From the NCBI RefSeq assembly GCF_015477775.1, contig NZ_JADLQO010000029.1:1-52537 (forward strand): a stretch of 52,537 nt of DNA, given 5' to 3'. The position numbers were made by a program, and so were the translations under genes. The DNA comes from Nocardia abscessus. GTDB taxonomy: Bacteria; Actinomycetota; Actinomycetes; Mycobacteriales; Mycobacteriaceae. Under the pieces are notes generated by a model. It had not been told where the DNA came from. It made no database searches and saw nothing but the letters and a program-made list of their open reading frames with translations. Shown piece by piece: positions 36,803 to 45,172 of this stretch. Each line of letters starts with the position of its first letter. The first letter of the stretch is position 1.

Positions 36803-37232
36803 GATCACCTCTCGCAGTGTCGAAACCGGCGTGCGGACTGCTCAGCGGGGCACAGCCGCGGACGAGTGAGTGTGGTCCCCCGCAAAGCAGACTATGGGCT
36901 GGCGCGGCGGCCCGACAAGGCTCGGCCACCGGGTCCCGGCCGCACCGGATCGCGCTCACCAGCGTCGATCCCTTGCGCAACGGACAGGCGGCGAGAAATG
37001 TGAGTAAGGACACAATTGGCGCACGCCGGAGTGGGCGGCTACCGAGCCTTCGCTCGGCCCCGCGCGGGTCGGGGACGAACTTCGTCCGGCTGCGCGCGGT
37101 ATGTGTCCCCGCGCGCGGCGAAAGGCCAGACCTCGGCCGGTAACATCACGCCGAGCGCGACGGATCACCAATCCGAGCGTGCGCTTGCGCTCGGGCGACG
37201 TGGTCGCCGTACCGGCCGATAGTGGAGAGTTG
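36803..37232. other. 430-bp divergent intergenic region
   Basis: This lies between the ALDH-like gene (-) and the DrrA-like gene (+) and must hold both promoters. A TAACAT at 37142-37147 could be a -10 for the + strand. I see no convincing gene, repeat or hairpin here. Confidence 0.4.
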
Positions 37233-38216
37233 ATGCCGAGTTCCAACCAAGCAGATTCGCATGCGGGTGAGCCAGCGGTCCGGGTGGCGGACGTCCGCAA
37301 GTCGTTCGGCGACGTGCATGCGCTGCAGGGCGTCAGCTTCGTCGCCGAACGTGCTTCCGTCCTCGGCATCCTCGGGCCCAACGGCGCGGGCAAGACGACC
37401 ATGGTGAAGGTGCTGTCCACCCTGCTGCGTCCCGACTCCGGCACCGCCGTGGTCGCCGGGCACGACGTGCTGAAGGACCCGGCGGGCGTGCGGCGATCGA
37501 TCATGATGACCGGTCAGTACGCGGCGCTGGACGAGAACCTCTCCGGCCGGGAGAACCTGGAGCTGTTCGGCAGGCTGATGGGCCTGGGCAAGTCCGTCGC
37601 CCGCAAGCGCGCCGACACCCTGCTGGAGGAATTCGACCTGGTGAGCGCGGGCCGCCGCGCCGTGCGCCACTACTCCGGCGGCATGCGCCGCCGCGTCGAC
37701 ATCGCCTGCGGCCTGGTGGTGCGTCCCGAAGTGGTGTTCCTGGACGAACCGACCACCGGCCTGGACCCGCGCAGCCGCCAGGGCGTCTGGGATCTGGTGA
37801 CCGCGCTGAAGACGCAGGGCATCACGGTGCTGCTGACCACGCAGTACCTGGAGGAAGCCGACGTGCTCAGCGACAACATCATCGTCATCGACAAGGGCAC
37901 GGTGATCGCCGAGGGCACCGCCGACGAGCTCAAGGAGAAGACCGGCGGCAGCTACTGCGAAGTGGTCCCCCTGGATCCGAAGAAGCTGCGCACCGCCGCG
38001 TACGCGCTCGGCGACCTGGTGCCGCCCGCGGTCATGGCCGACCTCGACGGCGGCGACCGGCTGTCCATCCCGGCGCCGGAGGGCGCCGCCACGCTGACCG
38101 AGGCGCTGCGCAGACTCGACAGCGCCGGCGTCGACCTGGCCGACATCGCCCTGCGCCGCCCCTCGCTCGACGACGTGTTCCTGTCCATCACCGGCCATTC
38201 GGGCGGGCGCGCGTGA
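37233..38216 (+). CDS. DrrA-like ABC transporter ATP-binding protein
   Basis: This 327-aa ATPase is the motor of an ABC-2 exporter. Walker A GPNGAGKT is at residues 48-55, the signature is YSGGMRRR, and Walker B is FLDEPTTGLD. The H-loop reads LLTTQYLEEAD, with Gln in place of His, a form common in the daunorubicin-resistance (DrrA) subfamily. It has a C-terminal extension of about 90 residues after the ATPase core, as in DrrA. The ATG at 37233 has GGAGAG before it. Its stop overlaps the next gene by 4 bp, and the three genes form a tight operon. Related mycobacterial DrrABC systems move complex lipids; the cargo here could be a lipid or the NRPS product. Confidence 0.92.
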   Translation: MPSSNQADSHAGEPAVRVADVRKSFGDVHALQGVSFVAERASVLGILGPNGAGKTTMVKVLSTLLRPDSGTAVVAGHDVLKDPAGVRRSIMMTGQYAALDENLSGRENLELFGRLMGLGKSVARKRADTLLEEFDLVSAGRRAVRHYSGGMRRRVDIACGLVVRPEVVFLDEPTTGLDPRSRQGVWDLVTALKTQGITVLLTTQYLEEADVLSDNIIVIDKGTVIAEGTADELKEKTGGSYCEVVPLDPKKLRTAAYALGDLVPPAVMADLDGGDRLSIPAPEGAATLTEALRRLDSAGVDLADIALRRPSLDDVFLSITGHSGGRA

Positions 38217-39037
38217 CCGCTGCGACCGCCCCGGAACACGCCGAGGCCGAGGTGAGCTTGTTCGCCGAGCTTCCCGCGGCGCGGCTGTCGTCCTTCGCGC
38301 AGTGGCGCGCGCTGACCGGCCGGATCATCTGGACCATGGCCACCAAGGGCGAGCTGATCGTGGCGATGGTCACGCCGCTGGTGTTCACCGTCGGCTTCTA
38401 CCTGCCGCTGCGCTACGTGATGAAGTTCCAGGGCGTCGACTACGCCCAGTACGTCATGCCGATCATCGTGTTGCAGACCATGGCGTTCACGATGATGTCG
38501 AACGCGCAGCTGGCCGCGTTCGAGGCGATGACCGGACTGAGCACCCGCCTGCAGACCATGCCGATCGGGACGCTGGTGCCGTTCACCGCGCGCATCTGCG
38601 CCGGACTGGTCCGCTCGGTCACCTCGCTCACCGCGGCGGTGCTCTTCGGGCACATGATCGGCTTCCGCTTCGACGCGGGTCTCGGCCAGGCCGTGCTGTT
38701 CTGCACGTTCTCCCTCGGCGTCGGCACGGTGCTGGCGATCGGCGCCGACGCGCTGGGCAGCCTGACCAAGAGTCCGGAGTCGCTGAGCCAGGCGCTGACC
38801 CTGCCGACGCTGATCTTCGGCATGCTCTCCTGCGGGTTCGTCCCGGAACGCAACTTCCCGGAGTGGATTCGTCCCTTCGTGCGCAATCAGCCGATCTCCC
38901 AGTTCTCCTTCGCCCTGCGCGACATGGCCGCCGACGGCGTGACCTGGCAGGTGTTGTGGGTGCCGTTGGTGTGGTTGATCGGGCTCGCCGCGGCGTTCGT
39001 TCCGTTGGCGATCTGGGCGAGTGTGAGGCGGTCATGA
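38213..39037 (+). CDS. ABC-2 type permease, DrrB-like
   Basis: The 274-aa membrane protein has about six predicted helices (for example VAMVTPLVFTVGFYLPL, VLQTMAFTMM and VLWVPLVWLIGLAAAFV). It has the ABC-2 permease arrangement and the conserved FVPERNFPEWI / NQPISQFSFALR region near the end. The GTG start overlaps the stop of the ATPase gene (GTGA), and its own stop overlaps the next permease (ATGA), so translation is probably coupled. It pairs with the following permease to form the membrane channel. Confidence 0.9.
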   Translation: MTAATAPEHAEAEVSLFAELPAARLSSFAQWRALTGRIIWTMATKGELIVAMVTPLVFTVGFYLPLRYVMKFQGVDYAQYVMPIIVLQTMAFTMMSNAQLAAFEAMTGLSTRLQTMPIGTLVPFTARICAGLVRSVTSLTAAVLFGHMIGFRFDAGLGQAVLFCTFSLGVGTVLAIGADALGSLTKSPESLSQALTLPTLIFGMLSCGFVPERNFPEWIRPFVRNQPISQFSFALRDMAADGVTWQVLWVPLVWLIGLAAAFVPLAIWASVRRS

Positions 39038-39912
39038 GTTCGGTGGAATCGACCGTGGAGCGCACCGACCAGCGGGCCGACGAGGTCGAGGTACGCGCGA
39101 GCGAACCTCTGCCGATCGTCCGGGCGAGGCCGGAGGGTTCGCTGGTCACCTGGGTGACGCAGAGCCTGATCCAGTGCAAGAGGCTGCTGCTGGTCTGGGC
39201 GCGTGATCCGGCGACGACCATCCAGACGCTGGTCTATCCCGCGCTGACGTTGGTGATGTTCTACATCGTCTTGAACAAGCCGGTCACCGGGGCCACCGGC
39301 ATGCCCGCCGTGTACGGAACCGTTCCGCTGTTGACGCTGGTCGCCGCGATGTCCGGTGCGGTGGTGAGCGCGCTCGGTTTCAAGACCGAGAAGATGACCG
39401 GGCTGCTCGGCCGGTTCTGGACGATGCCGGTGCATCGTGCGGCCGGATTCACCGGACGACTGCTCGCCGAGGCGGTCCGCGTCCTGGTGACCACACTGTT
39501 CGTCGTGGCGGTCGGCCTGTTGCTCGGCTTCCGGTTCGATCAGGGGCCTGCGGCGGCGGTGGCGTTGATCGGCATCCCGGTCCTGTTCGGGGTCGCGTTC
39601 GCCGTTCTGGTCACCGCGCTGGCGACCGTTTCCGAGGGCGTGATGCTGGTGAACATCATCGGCATCGTCAACACGCTGCTGATGTTCTTCAACTCCGGTT
39701 TCGTTCCCGTCTTCGCCTACCCGGTCTGGTTGCAGGACGCGGTGGCGAACCAGCCGATGAGTTGCGCGATCGATGCGATGCGCGGGCTGTCCTACGGTGG
39801 CGCGGTCGCCGAGCCGCTGATCAAGACGGTCGCCTGGACGCTCGGGTTGATCGTCGTGTTCGCCTATCCCGCGGTCAGGGGATACCGGCGAGCCGCGGAG
39901 ACGGGGCCCTAG
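39034..39912 (+). CDS. ABC-2 type permease, DrrC-like
   Basis: The 292-aa second permease starts at ATG 39034, overlapping the previous stop. A soluble N-terminus of about 55 residues precedes six hydrophobic segments (TLVYPALTLVMFYIVL, VPLLTLVAAMSGAVVSAL, and VAWTLGLIVVFAYPAV at the end). It has the family motif GFVPVFAYPVWLQDAVANQPMS, paralogous to the matching stretch in the DrrB-like protein. It completes the exporter. It converges with the lycopene-cyclase-like gene, with 30 bp between the stops and no clear terminator. Confidence 0.9.
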   Translation: MSSVESTVERTDQRADEVEVRASEPLPIVRARPEGSLVTWVTQSLIQCKRLLLVWARDPATTIQTLVYPALTLVMFYIVLNKPVTGATGMPAVYGTVPLLTLVAAMSGAVVSALGFKTEKMTGLLGRFWTMPVHRAAGFTGRLLAEAVRVLVTTLFVVAVGLLLGFRFDQGPAAAVALIGIPVLFGVAFAVLVTALATVSEGVMLVNIIGIVNTLLMFFNSGFVPVFAYPVWLQDAVANQPMSCAIDAMRGLSYGGAVAEPLIKTVAWTLGLIVVFAYPAVRGYRRAAETGP

Positions 39913-39942
39913 CCGCACGCCCTCGCCGTGCGCCGGTCGTGC

Positions 39943-41139
39943 TCACCGCACCCGGCGTTCGGCCTCTTCCCGCGGTTGGGCGAAGTCGTAGTCCAGCCAG
40001 CGATCGCGGTTGGTCCAGCCGACCAGGTCGTAGCGCCAACGGAACGGCCAGGTGTGCGCGACCGTGTTGAACAGCACGGCGCCCAGCGCCGTGTAGTCGC
40101 CGTGCGCGGAAAGCAGCGCGCGTTGACCGCGCGGGGAGGCGTTGAAGAACGCGTCGAACATGGCGACGGACTGTTCGGTGGTGAGCCTGCCGAGGCCGTA
40201 GAGGCCGCGCATCCGCATCCAGTACACCAGTCGCGCACGCGGCGGCCACAGCGCGGCGATCGGGTCGCGGCCCTGGCGCAGCGCGGTGATCGCGGTGTCG
40301 ACCAGAGCCAGTGAGTCGGCGACGCTGTACCCCGTGCACGGGTGCATCATGCCGCCGCGGGAACCGAAGGGAATGGCGCGCGCGGTACCGCGGCGCGGTG
40401 GCGGCTGGTCGAGCGGATAGTGCGCCGCTTCGCTCGATTCGGCGCCGGTGAGGCGGATGCCGTGCGCGGCCAAGCGGTTGAGCGTGCGTTTGCGCAATTC
40501 GTGCTGCGGCATGCCGCCCCGCAGGCCGAGGCTGGTCTCCTCGAAGATCACCGTGCCGTCGCCCAGCGGTACGGCGTAGAGGAACGACGGTGGCTCGTCC
40601 GGGCCCGCACCGTTCTCCGGTCGCCAGTCCAGCAATAGGCCCTCGCCCTCGGCGACCATCGGCGCGGCGGTCTCGGCGTCGACGAAGATGCCGTGCGCGC
40701 TCGCCGCCCGGCGTCGTCCGAGCGAAGGCAGCCCGCGCGTGTCGAACACCGCCGCCGCTCGGTGCACCGTGCCGTCGGCGAGCTCCACCTCGTGCGCGTC
40801 CACCCGGGTGGCGCGGCCGGGCACGACGGTGGCGTCGTCGAGCGCCAGCGCCGCGTGCAGACCTGGCTTGGACAGCACACAGTACGGGCGGTCGATGCGG
40901 TGTTCGGTCCCGGTCCAGACCGTGGGCGCCGGAATGGTGGTCGCGACGGCCGTGGACGGCAGCCACTCCGGCAACTCGTCCACCCAGCAGGAGAACGTGG
41001 GCGGCCACAGCCGCTCGGGGCGCGGGTCGATGGCGGTGACCGACAGCCCGGCGCGGGTCGCGCGGTGCGCCAGCGCCCGCCCGGTGGGACCGAGCCCCAC
41101 CACGCACACATCGACTTCCCGGCCCGCGCTGACACCCAT
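39943..41139 (-). CDS. lycopene cyclase family flavoprotein
   Basis: The protein belongs to the CrtL/CrtY FAD-dependent lycopene beta-cyclase family, which closes the ionone rings of carotenoids at the membrane. It has a dinucleotide-binding start (VVGLGPTGRALAHRATRAG), the family motif FEETSL in the middle, and GGMMHPCTGYSVADSL in the second half. At 398 aa it is full length. The ATG at 41139 begins just before the Rossmann strand; a TTG at 41175 would add 12 residues, and neither has a strong ribosome binding site. No phytoene synthase or desaturase gene is in the window, so it stands alone here. Confidence 0.85.
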   Translation of the reverse strand: MGVSAGREVDVCVVGLGPTGRALAHRATRAGLSVTAIDPRPERLWPPTFSCWVDELPEWLPSTAVATTIPAPTVWTGTEHRIDRPYCVLSKPGLHAALALDDATVVPGRATRVDAHEVELADGTVHRAAAVFDTRGLPSLGRRRAASAHGIFVDAETAAPMVAEGEGLLLDWRPENGAGPDEPPSFLYAVPLGDGTVIFEETSLGLRGGMPQHELRKRTLNRLAAHGIRLTGAESSEAAHYPLDQPPPRRGTARAIPFGSRGGMMHPCTGYSVADSLALVDTAITALRQGRDPIAALWPPRARLVYWMRMRGLYGLGRLTTEQSVAMFDAFFNASPRGQRALLSAHGDYTALGAVLFNTVAHTWPFRWRYDLVGWTNRDRWLDYDFAQPREEAERRVR

Positions 41140-41371
41140 AGGGGCATTCAATCCGCTCGGCCGATGCGAGCGCAACTATCCGAAGCGCGCGAGCCCAAGG
41201 AATTCGGGTCTCGCGATATCGGAATAAATCGGCGGGGCGACGCCAGAATTCCGCTTCCGCGCGTGCCCCCAGAATCAGTGGCCCAGCAACTTCAGTCGTG
41301 AAATGGATTGCGGCGCACCATACCGTGGGCTCGGAACGCGAGGCGTTCCGGGATTCGGGATAAGGGGAGTC

Positions 41372-42376
41372 ATGAGAGGAAGCCACTTCCGCCGGCTGGT
41401 GTTGGCGGCGGCAGTCGTCGGCGCCGCGGCATCGGCGGTCGTGTCGGTGCAGGCGAACGCGGCGCCCGCGGAGTCTTCTATCGTTTCGGTGCAGGAGCAC
41501 AGCGCGCGCAGCCTCACATTGACGGTGCACTCCGCCGCCATGGATCTCGATATCCCGGTGGAGGTGCAGCGTGCCGCGGACACCAGCGTGCCGCGTCCGG
41601 TGCTGTACCTGCTGCTCGGCGCGGGCGGTGGGATCGACGGCGCCACCTGGGCCACGAAAACCGATGCGATGCAGTTCCTCGCGGACAAGAACGTGCACGC
41701 GGTCACGCCGATCGGCGGCATGTTCAGTTACTACGCGGACTGGCAGAAGGACGATCCCCGGCTCGGGCGCCAGAAGTGGAAGACCTTCCTGAGCACCGAA
41801 CTGCCGCCGTTGATCAACGCCTACCTCGCGACCAGCGGGCGCAATGCCGTCGCGGGCTACTCCATGTCGGCGACGACGACGCTCGCGCTCGCGGCGACCA
41901 CCGGCGACCTGTTCTCCAGCGTCGCCGCCTACAGCGGTTGCGCGCAGACCAGCGATCCGGTCGGCCGGGAGTTCGTCCGGCTCACCGTCGAGGAGTGGGG
42001 CCTGGCCGAGCTCGACAACATGTGGGGCCCCGCGGGCGACCCGCAATGGAAAGCCAACGACCCGTACGTGCACGCCGAGGGGCTGCGCGGGAAGTCGATA
42101 TACATCGCCAGTGGAAATGGCATGCCCGGTGTCTACGACCAGTACGGCGGTAAATATTCGCTGAACGGTCCGTGGGGTTTCGCGAATCAACTGGTGGTCG
42201 GCGGCGTCATCGAAGCGGGCGCCAATTACTGCTCGCGCAACATGAAAGAACGGTTGGACAGCCTCGGAATCCCCGCGCGATACAACTTCCGGCCGGAAGG
42301 CACCCATTCCTGGGGATATTGGGAGGACGCGCTGAAGGACTCCTGGCCGACCCTGGCCGCTCCATTGGGAATCTGA
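41372..42376 (+). CDS. secreted mycolyltransferase/esterase of the antigen 85 family, second copy
   Basis: This 334-aa protein is a paralog of the one at 30645-31712. They share the same order of motifs: a VPRP.LYLL core, DALQF/DAMQF, the YY.DW.KDDP..GR.KWKTF block, and NDPYVHAEGLRG. A clear signal peptide ends near VQANAAPA. Nucleophile Ser164 is in GYSMSA and His312 in GTHSW. AAGGGGAG stands 2-9 nt before the ATG, so the start is firm. It is followed after 17 bp by a secreted lipase gene, probably in one operon. It acts outside the cell on mycolate or other acyl esters. Confidence 0.9.
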   Translation: MRGSHFRRLVLAAAVVGAAASAVVSVQANAAPAESSIVSVQEHSARSLTLTVHSAAMDLDIPVEVQRAADTSVPRPVLYLLLGAGGGIDGATWATKTDAMQFLADKNVHAVTPIGGMFSYYADWQKDDPRLGRQKWKTFLSTELPPLINAYLATSGRNAVAGYSMSATTTLALAATTGDLFSSVAAYSGCAQTSDPVGREFVRLTVEEWGLAELDNMWGPAGDPQWKANDPYVHAEGLRGKSIYIASGNGMPGVYDQYGGKYSLNGPWGFANQLVVGGVIEAGANYCSRNMKERLDSLGIPARYNFRPEGTHSWGYWEDALKDSWPTLAAPLGI

Positions 42377-42393
42377 TCGGTCGGGATTTCGAG

Positions 42394-43329
42394 ATGCCTC
42401 TTCGCTTCCGGGCCGCGCGAGTCGCCGGCCTCATGATGGTCGCGGCCTGCGCGGCGCTGCTGCACGCGCCGAGCGCTGCCGCCGCCCCACAGACTCCTGC
42501 GCTGGACGGTGCCAACGATTGGTCCTGCCTGCCCACCCAGGCGCGGCCGGAACCGGTGATCCTCGTGCACGGCTCGGGTACCGATGTGGGCCGCAGCTTC
42601 CTCCTGCTCGCGCCCGCGGTCCGGGCCGAGGGGCATTGCGTGTTCGCCGCGAATCTGGGTGCGGCGCCGGGCGTCGTCGACGCGGTGAGCGGGCAGACCG
42701 GCTCGAGTTCGACCGGCATCGGGCCGATCGGCGCCGCCCTGATGGGGCGCGAGCTCTACGGGGTGGCCGACATCGATCGGATGGCGGCCGAACTCGCCGA
42801 GGTCGTGCGCTCGGTGCGGGAAACGACCGGTGCGAGCCGGGTGGCGCTGGTCGGCCATTCCACCGGCGGCACCGTGATCCGGCAGTATCTGCGGGCTCGC
42901 GGCGCGGACGCGGTCTCGCAGGTGGTGACGCTCGGCACGCCGTATCGCGGCACGACCTGGGACGGGCTGCGCGCGGGCTACCCGGACCTGGCCTCGCTCG
43001 GCCTGGGCAACGCCCAGATCGCGGCCCAGGTCTTCGGAACTCCGGGACAGCAGCAGGTGGTCGGGTCACCGCTGCTGAACCGGCTGAACGCGGGGGGCGA
43101 GACCGTGCCCGGCCTCCGGTACACGGCCATCGCCTCCCGCGCCGACCAAGTGATCACGCCGCAGGACACCGCCCTGCTCACCGCGCCCACCGCCGCCGAC
43201 CGCAACGTCTGGCTGCAGGACGGATGCCCCGGCAACGCCGCGGGCCACAGCGGCATGCTGGAAGACCCGCGCACCACCGCCGCCGTTCTCTCGGCGCTCG
43301 CCGGTGATCAGCGAGCGTTACCCTGCTGA
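42394..43329 (+). CDS. secreted lipase/esterase (alpha/beta-hydrolase)
   Basis: The protein has 311 aa. The signal peptide is MPLRFRAARVAGLMM, then an Ala/Leu-rich stretch ending APSAAAAP. Mature features are the oxyanion motif ILVHGSG, nucleophile Ser156 in GHSTGG, and His in GHSGML near the end. Two cysteine pairs could form (SCLP, GHCVF, DGCPG and the C-terminal PC). It resembles class-2 secreted lipases of Nocardia and mycobacteria. The ATG at 42394 lies 17 bp after the mycolyltransferase stop, so the two are probably co-expressed and may act on the same envelope or host lipids. Confidence 0.87.
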   Translation: MPLRFRAARVAGLMMVAACAALLHAPSAAAAPQTPALDGANDWSCLPTQARPEPVILVHGSGTDVGRSFLLLAPAVRAEGHCVFAANLGAAPGVVDAVSGQTGSSSTGIGPIGAALMGRELYGVADIDRMAAELAEVVRSVRETTGASRVALVGHSTGGTVIRQYLRARGADAVSQVVTLGTPYRGTTWDGLRAGYPDLASLGLGNAQIAAQVFGTPGQQQVVGSPLLNRLNAGGETVPGLRYTAIASRADQVITPQDTALLTAPTAADRNVWLQDGCPGNAAGHSGMLEDPRTTAAVLSALAGDQRALPC

Positions 43330-43385
43330 TCGCACCGCGGCCGGACACGATTGTTCACGACGAATGACGAATACGGAGTAGCTCG

Positions 43386-44039
43386 GTGGGTCTCGGCATT
43401 ACTTGTAGCGGGCTCCGCCGCGAATTCGGAGGAGTCGCCGTAGTCGATGATGTGACGTTTCAGGCCCCTGCGGGCCGAGTCACCGCGGTAATCGGTCCGA
43501 ACGGTGCGGGGAAGACGACTCTGCTGCTGATGCTCGTCGGTCAGTTGCGCCCGCACCGAGGGCATCTGCGTGTGGAGAACGCCGACCCGAGTGTCGAGCC
43601 ATGGGTGGTGCGAGCCAAGGTCGGCTGGGTTCCCGACGTGCACGAAGGCAACGAGACGTGGACCGTTGCCGAGACTTTGGCCTATTCGGCGAAAATCGCG
43701 GGCAACAGCGGCGACGCGGCCGCGCGCCTTGTCGATCGGGCAGTGCGTCTGTCGCGCTTGCGCGAACTCTGTGCCAAACCCGTTCTCCGCCTTTCCCGCA
43801 GCGAGAAGAAGTGGCTGGGCCTGGCCAGGGCGCTCGTTTCCGATCCGGCGGCGCTCGTGCTGGACAATCCGATGGCGGACCTGGACGCCGACGGCCGTCG
43901 CTATCTCGCCGATACGTTGCGAACTCTTGCGCGGCAGGACATGACGATTGTCGTCTCGGCTTGCGCGAAAGACGGGCTCGCTGGTTGCGCGGAGCGCACT
44001 TTGCACATCGACCAGGGGCGAGTCGTCGCTACCGAGTGA
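43386..44039 (+). CDS. orphan ABC ATPase-like protein with degenerate catalytic motifs
   Basis: The 217-aa ABC nucleotide-binding domain has no permease beside it. Walker A GPNGAGKT (37-44) is intact. The signature LSGGQ is replaced by LSRSE (136-140). Walker B reads LVLDNPMADLD, with Asn161 in place of the catalytic Glu. The H-loop position is Cys193 (VVSACAKD). ATP could still bind, but hydrolysis should be strongly impaired. The GTG start has CGGAG about 8 nt upstream. It lies 56 bp after the lipase and may share its transcript. It might be a regulatory half-site partner of another ATPase, or a decaying gene. Confidence 0.82.
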   Translation: MGLGITCSGLRREFGGVAVVDDVTFQAPAGRVTAVIGPNGAGKTTLLLMLVGQLRPHRGHLRVENADPSVEPWVVRAKVGWVPDVHEGNETWTVAETLAYSAKIAGNSGDAAARLVDRAVRLSRLRELCAKPVLRLSRSEKKWLGLARALVSDPAALVLDNPMADLDADGRRYLADTLRTLARQDMTIVVSACAKDGLAGCAERTLHIDQGRVVATE

Positions 44040-44123
44040 ATCGCCGGACCGGAACCCGACGATCCGGGCCGCAATTCGCTCTCGAAACCAGGCCGCCGAA
44101 ACTGCGGAGCGGCCGCCGAGCGG

Positions 44124-44606
44124 CTATTTGGGCGTCACCCACGTGGTGATGTCGGCGTGCACTACCTCCAGGCCGTGCTTGTCGTAGATCGAGACCGGCA
44201 CCACCAGCTCGCGTCCCTCGGTGATGCTCGCGAAATCGGGGATCTCCGGCAGCTTCGCCACCGCCCGCAGACCGGTCTCGGCCTTGGCCAGGTACTGGAC
44301 GTTCATCGCCTTCGGAATCCACCGGTGCGTCCCTGGCACGGTCGCCTCGCTCAGCATGCCCATCGCGACCTCGGCGAGATTGCACGCCGCGATAGCGTGA
44401 AAAGTGCCCAGGTGATTGTGGATTCCGAACCACTTCGGCGAGGTCACCTCGCACAACCCCGGTTCGAGCCGGACCACGTTCGGCAACACGGTGCCGAAGT
44501 AGGGCACCCGAGCCACCATCCCGAGCGAGAACAGGGCATGCCCCAGCCGGTTGTCCGGCAGTTTCTTCCAGCCGCGGTAGGTCGCGGTCTCTTTCGTCAT
44601 GCGCAT
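44124..44606 (-). CDS. hotdog-fold DUF4442/PaaI-like protein
   Basis: The 160-aa protein resembles the DUF4442 hotdog family, related to acyl-CoA thioesterases. Motifs are HNHLGTFHAIAACNLAEVAMG, where thioesterases bind the thioester, and HRWIPKAMNVQYLAKAETGL, a central hotdog strand. The activity is not proven by sequence. The start may be ATG 44606 or ATG 44600. On the minus strand TAAGAT abuts the first ATG and could be a -10 giving a leaderless message that begins near 44600. A 16-bp palindrome overlaps it, so the gene is probably repressor-controlled. It faces away from the S10 operon. Confidence 0.75.
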   Translation of the reverse strand: MRMTKETATYRGWKKLPDNRLGHALFSLGMVARVPYFGTVLPNVVRLEPGLCEVTSPKWFGIHNHLGTFHAIAACNLAEVAMGMLSEATVPGTHRWIPKAMNVQYLAKAETGLRAVAKLPEIPDFASITEGRELVVPVSIYDKHGLEVVHADITTWVTPK

Positions 44607-44608
44607 AT

Positions 44609-44624
44609 CTTACTCAAAAGTAAG
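44609..44624. promoter_or_regulatory. palindromic operator CTTACTCAAAAGTAAG at the DUF4442 gene start
   Basis: Perfect 6-bp arms CTTACT and AGTAAG are separated by CAAA, 2 nt from the start codon. The TTACT-N4-AGTAA pattern is typical of TetR-type operators of actinobacterial lipid genes. It overlaps the likely -10 TAAGAT of the minus-strand gene. No regulator gene lies beside it. Confidence 0.6.
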
Positions 44625-44711
44625 TTTCCGGTGGCCGACCCGGCCCCGAGCCTCGCCGAGCGGGCTGAGCGCTGTCCGCTTCGGGTGCGACGGCGAGCGG
44701 ACGGGGCGGAT

Positions 44712-44741
44712 TTGAAGTCACCGGCCGGGGTCGTGCATACT
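44712..44741 (+). promoter_or_regulatory. candidate sigma-70-type promoter for the S10 operon
   Basis: TTGAAG (44712-44717), an 18-bp spacer, then CATACT (44736-44741). Each box matches the consensus at 4 of 6 positions. It points toward rpsJ, about 430 bp downstream. A promoter nearer rpsJ is equally possible. Confidence 0.3.
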
Positions 44742-45172
44742 GTTCGGGTTGCCTTGCACCGGGCCATGTCCGTTTCCCCGTGAAACGACTGGTCGGGCGG
44801 GGTGAGCAGTACCCCATCGTGTACCTCGCCGGTTTCCGGCGTGGGTACGTCCGGGACACGTTCCAGGCCTGAGATGCTTTGCGATCCGAGGCCGAGGAAT
44901 GAGCGGACGGGCGACACGCCCGACCGCGTGGACCGGAGAACCATGACAGATGAACAGCGGCGAGGATCGGGCGTGCCCGGTCATTGGTCTCCACTGTGTC
45001 GGATCCAGGCCCGACCGGGGCCCTGCGTGGATGCGCAGGCAGCCTCTTCCGGGCCTGACCGCCCGGGCTGGGACGTCTTCGTGTGTTCGGGCTGTGCAAA
45101 TGAGGGTGGTCCAGAGGGCTGGTGTAGCCGGCTTCCGGATCACGAAGGAAAGCGGAGAAAAGGACACTTAGC

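Larger units (their letters stand above)
44607..45172. other. 566-bp leader region of the S10 operon
   Basis: This is the spacer between the DUF4442 gene and rpsJ. Apart from the palindrome and a promoter candidate, no gene is supported: the open frames here are GC-rich artefacts lacking any family motif. If the promoter at 44712 is used, the mRNA would have a long leader of about 425 nt. I see no recognised ribosomal-protein leader element in it. Confidence 0.5.

Noticed and set aside
38302..39912. A 536-codon frame that would fuse upstream sequence to the DrrC-like permease
   Set aside because: The first 244 codons overlap the DrrB-like gene in another frame and have no domain. ATG 39034 is the natural overlapping start.
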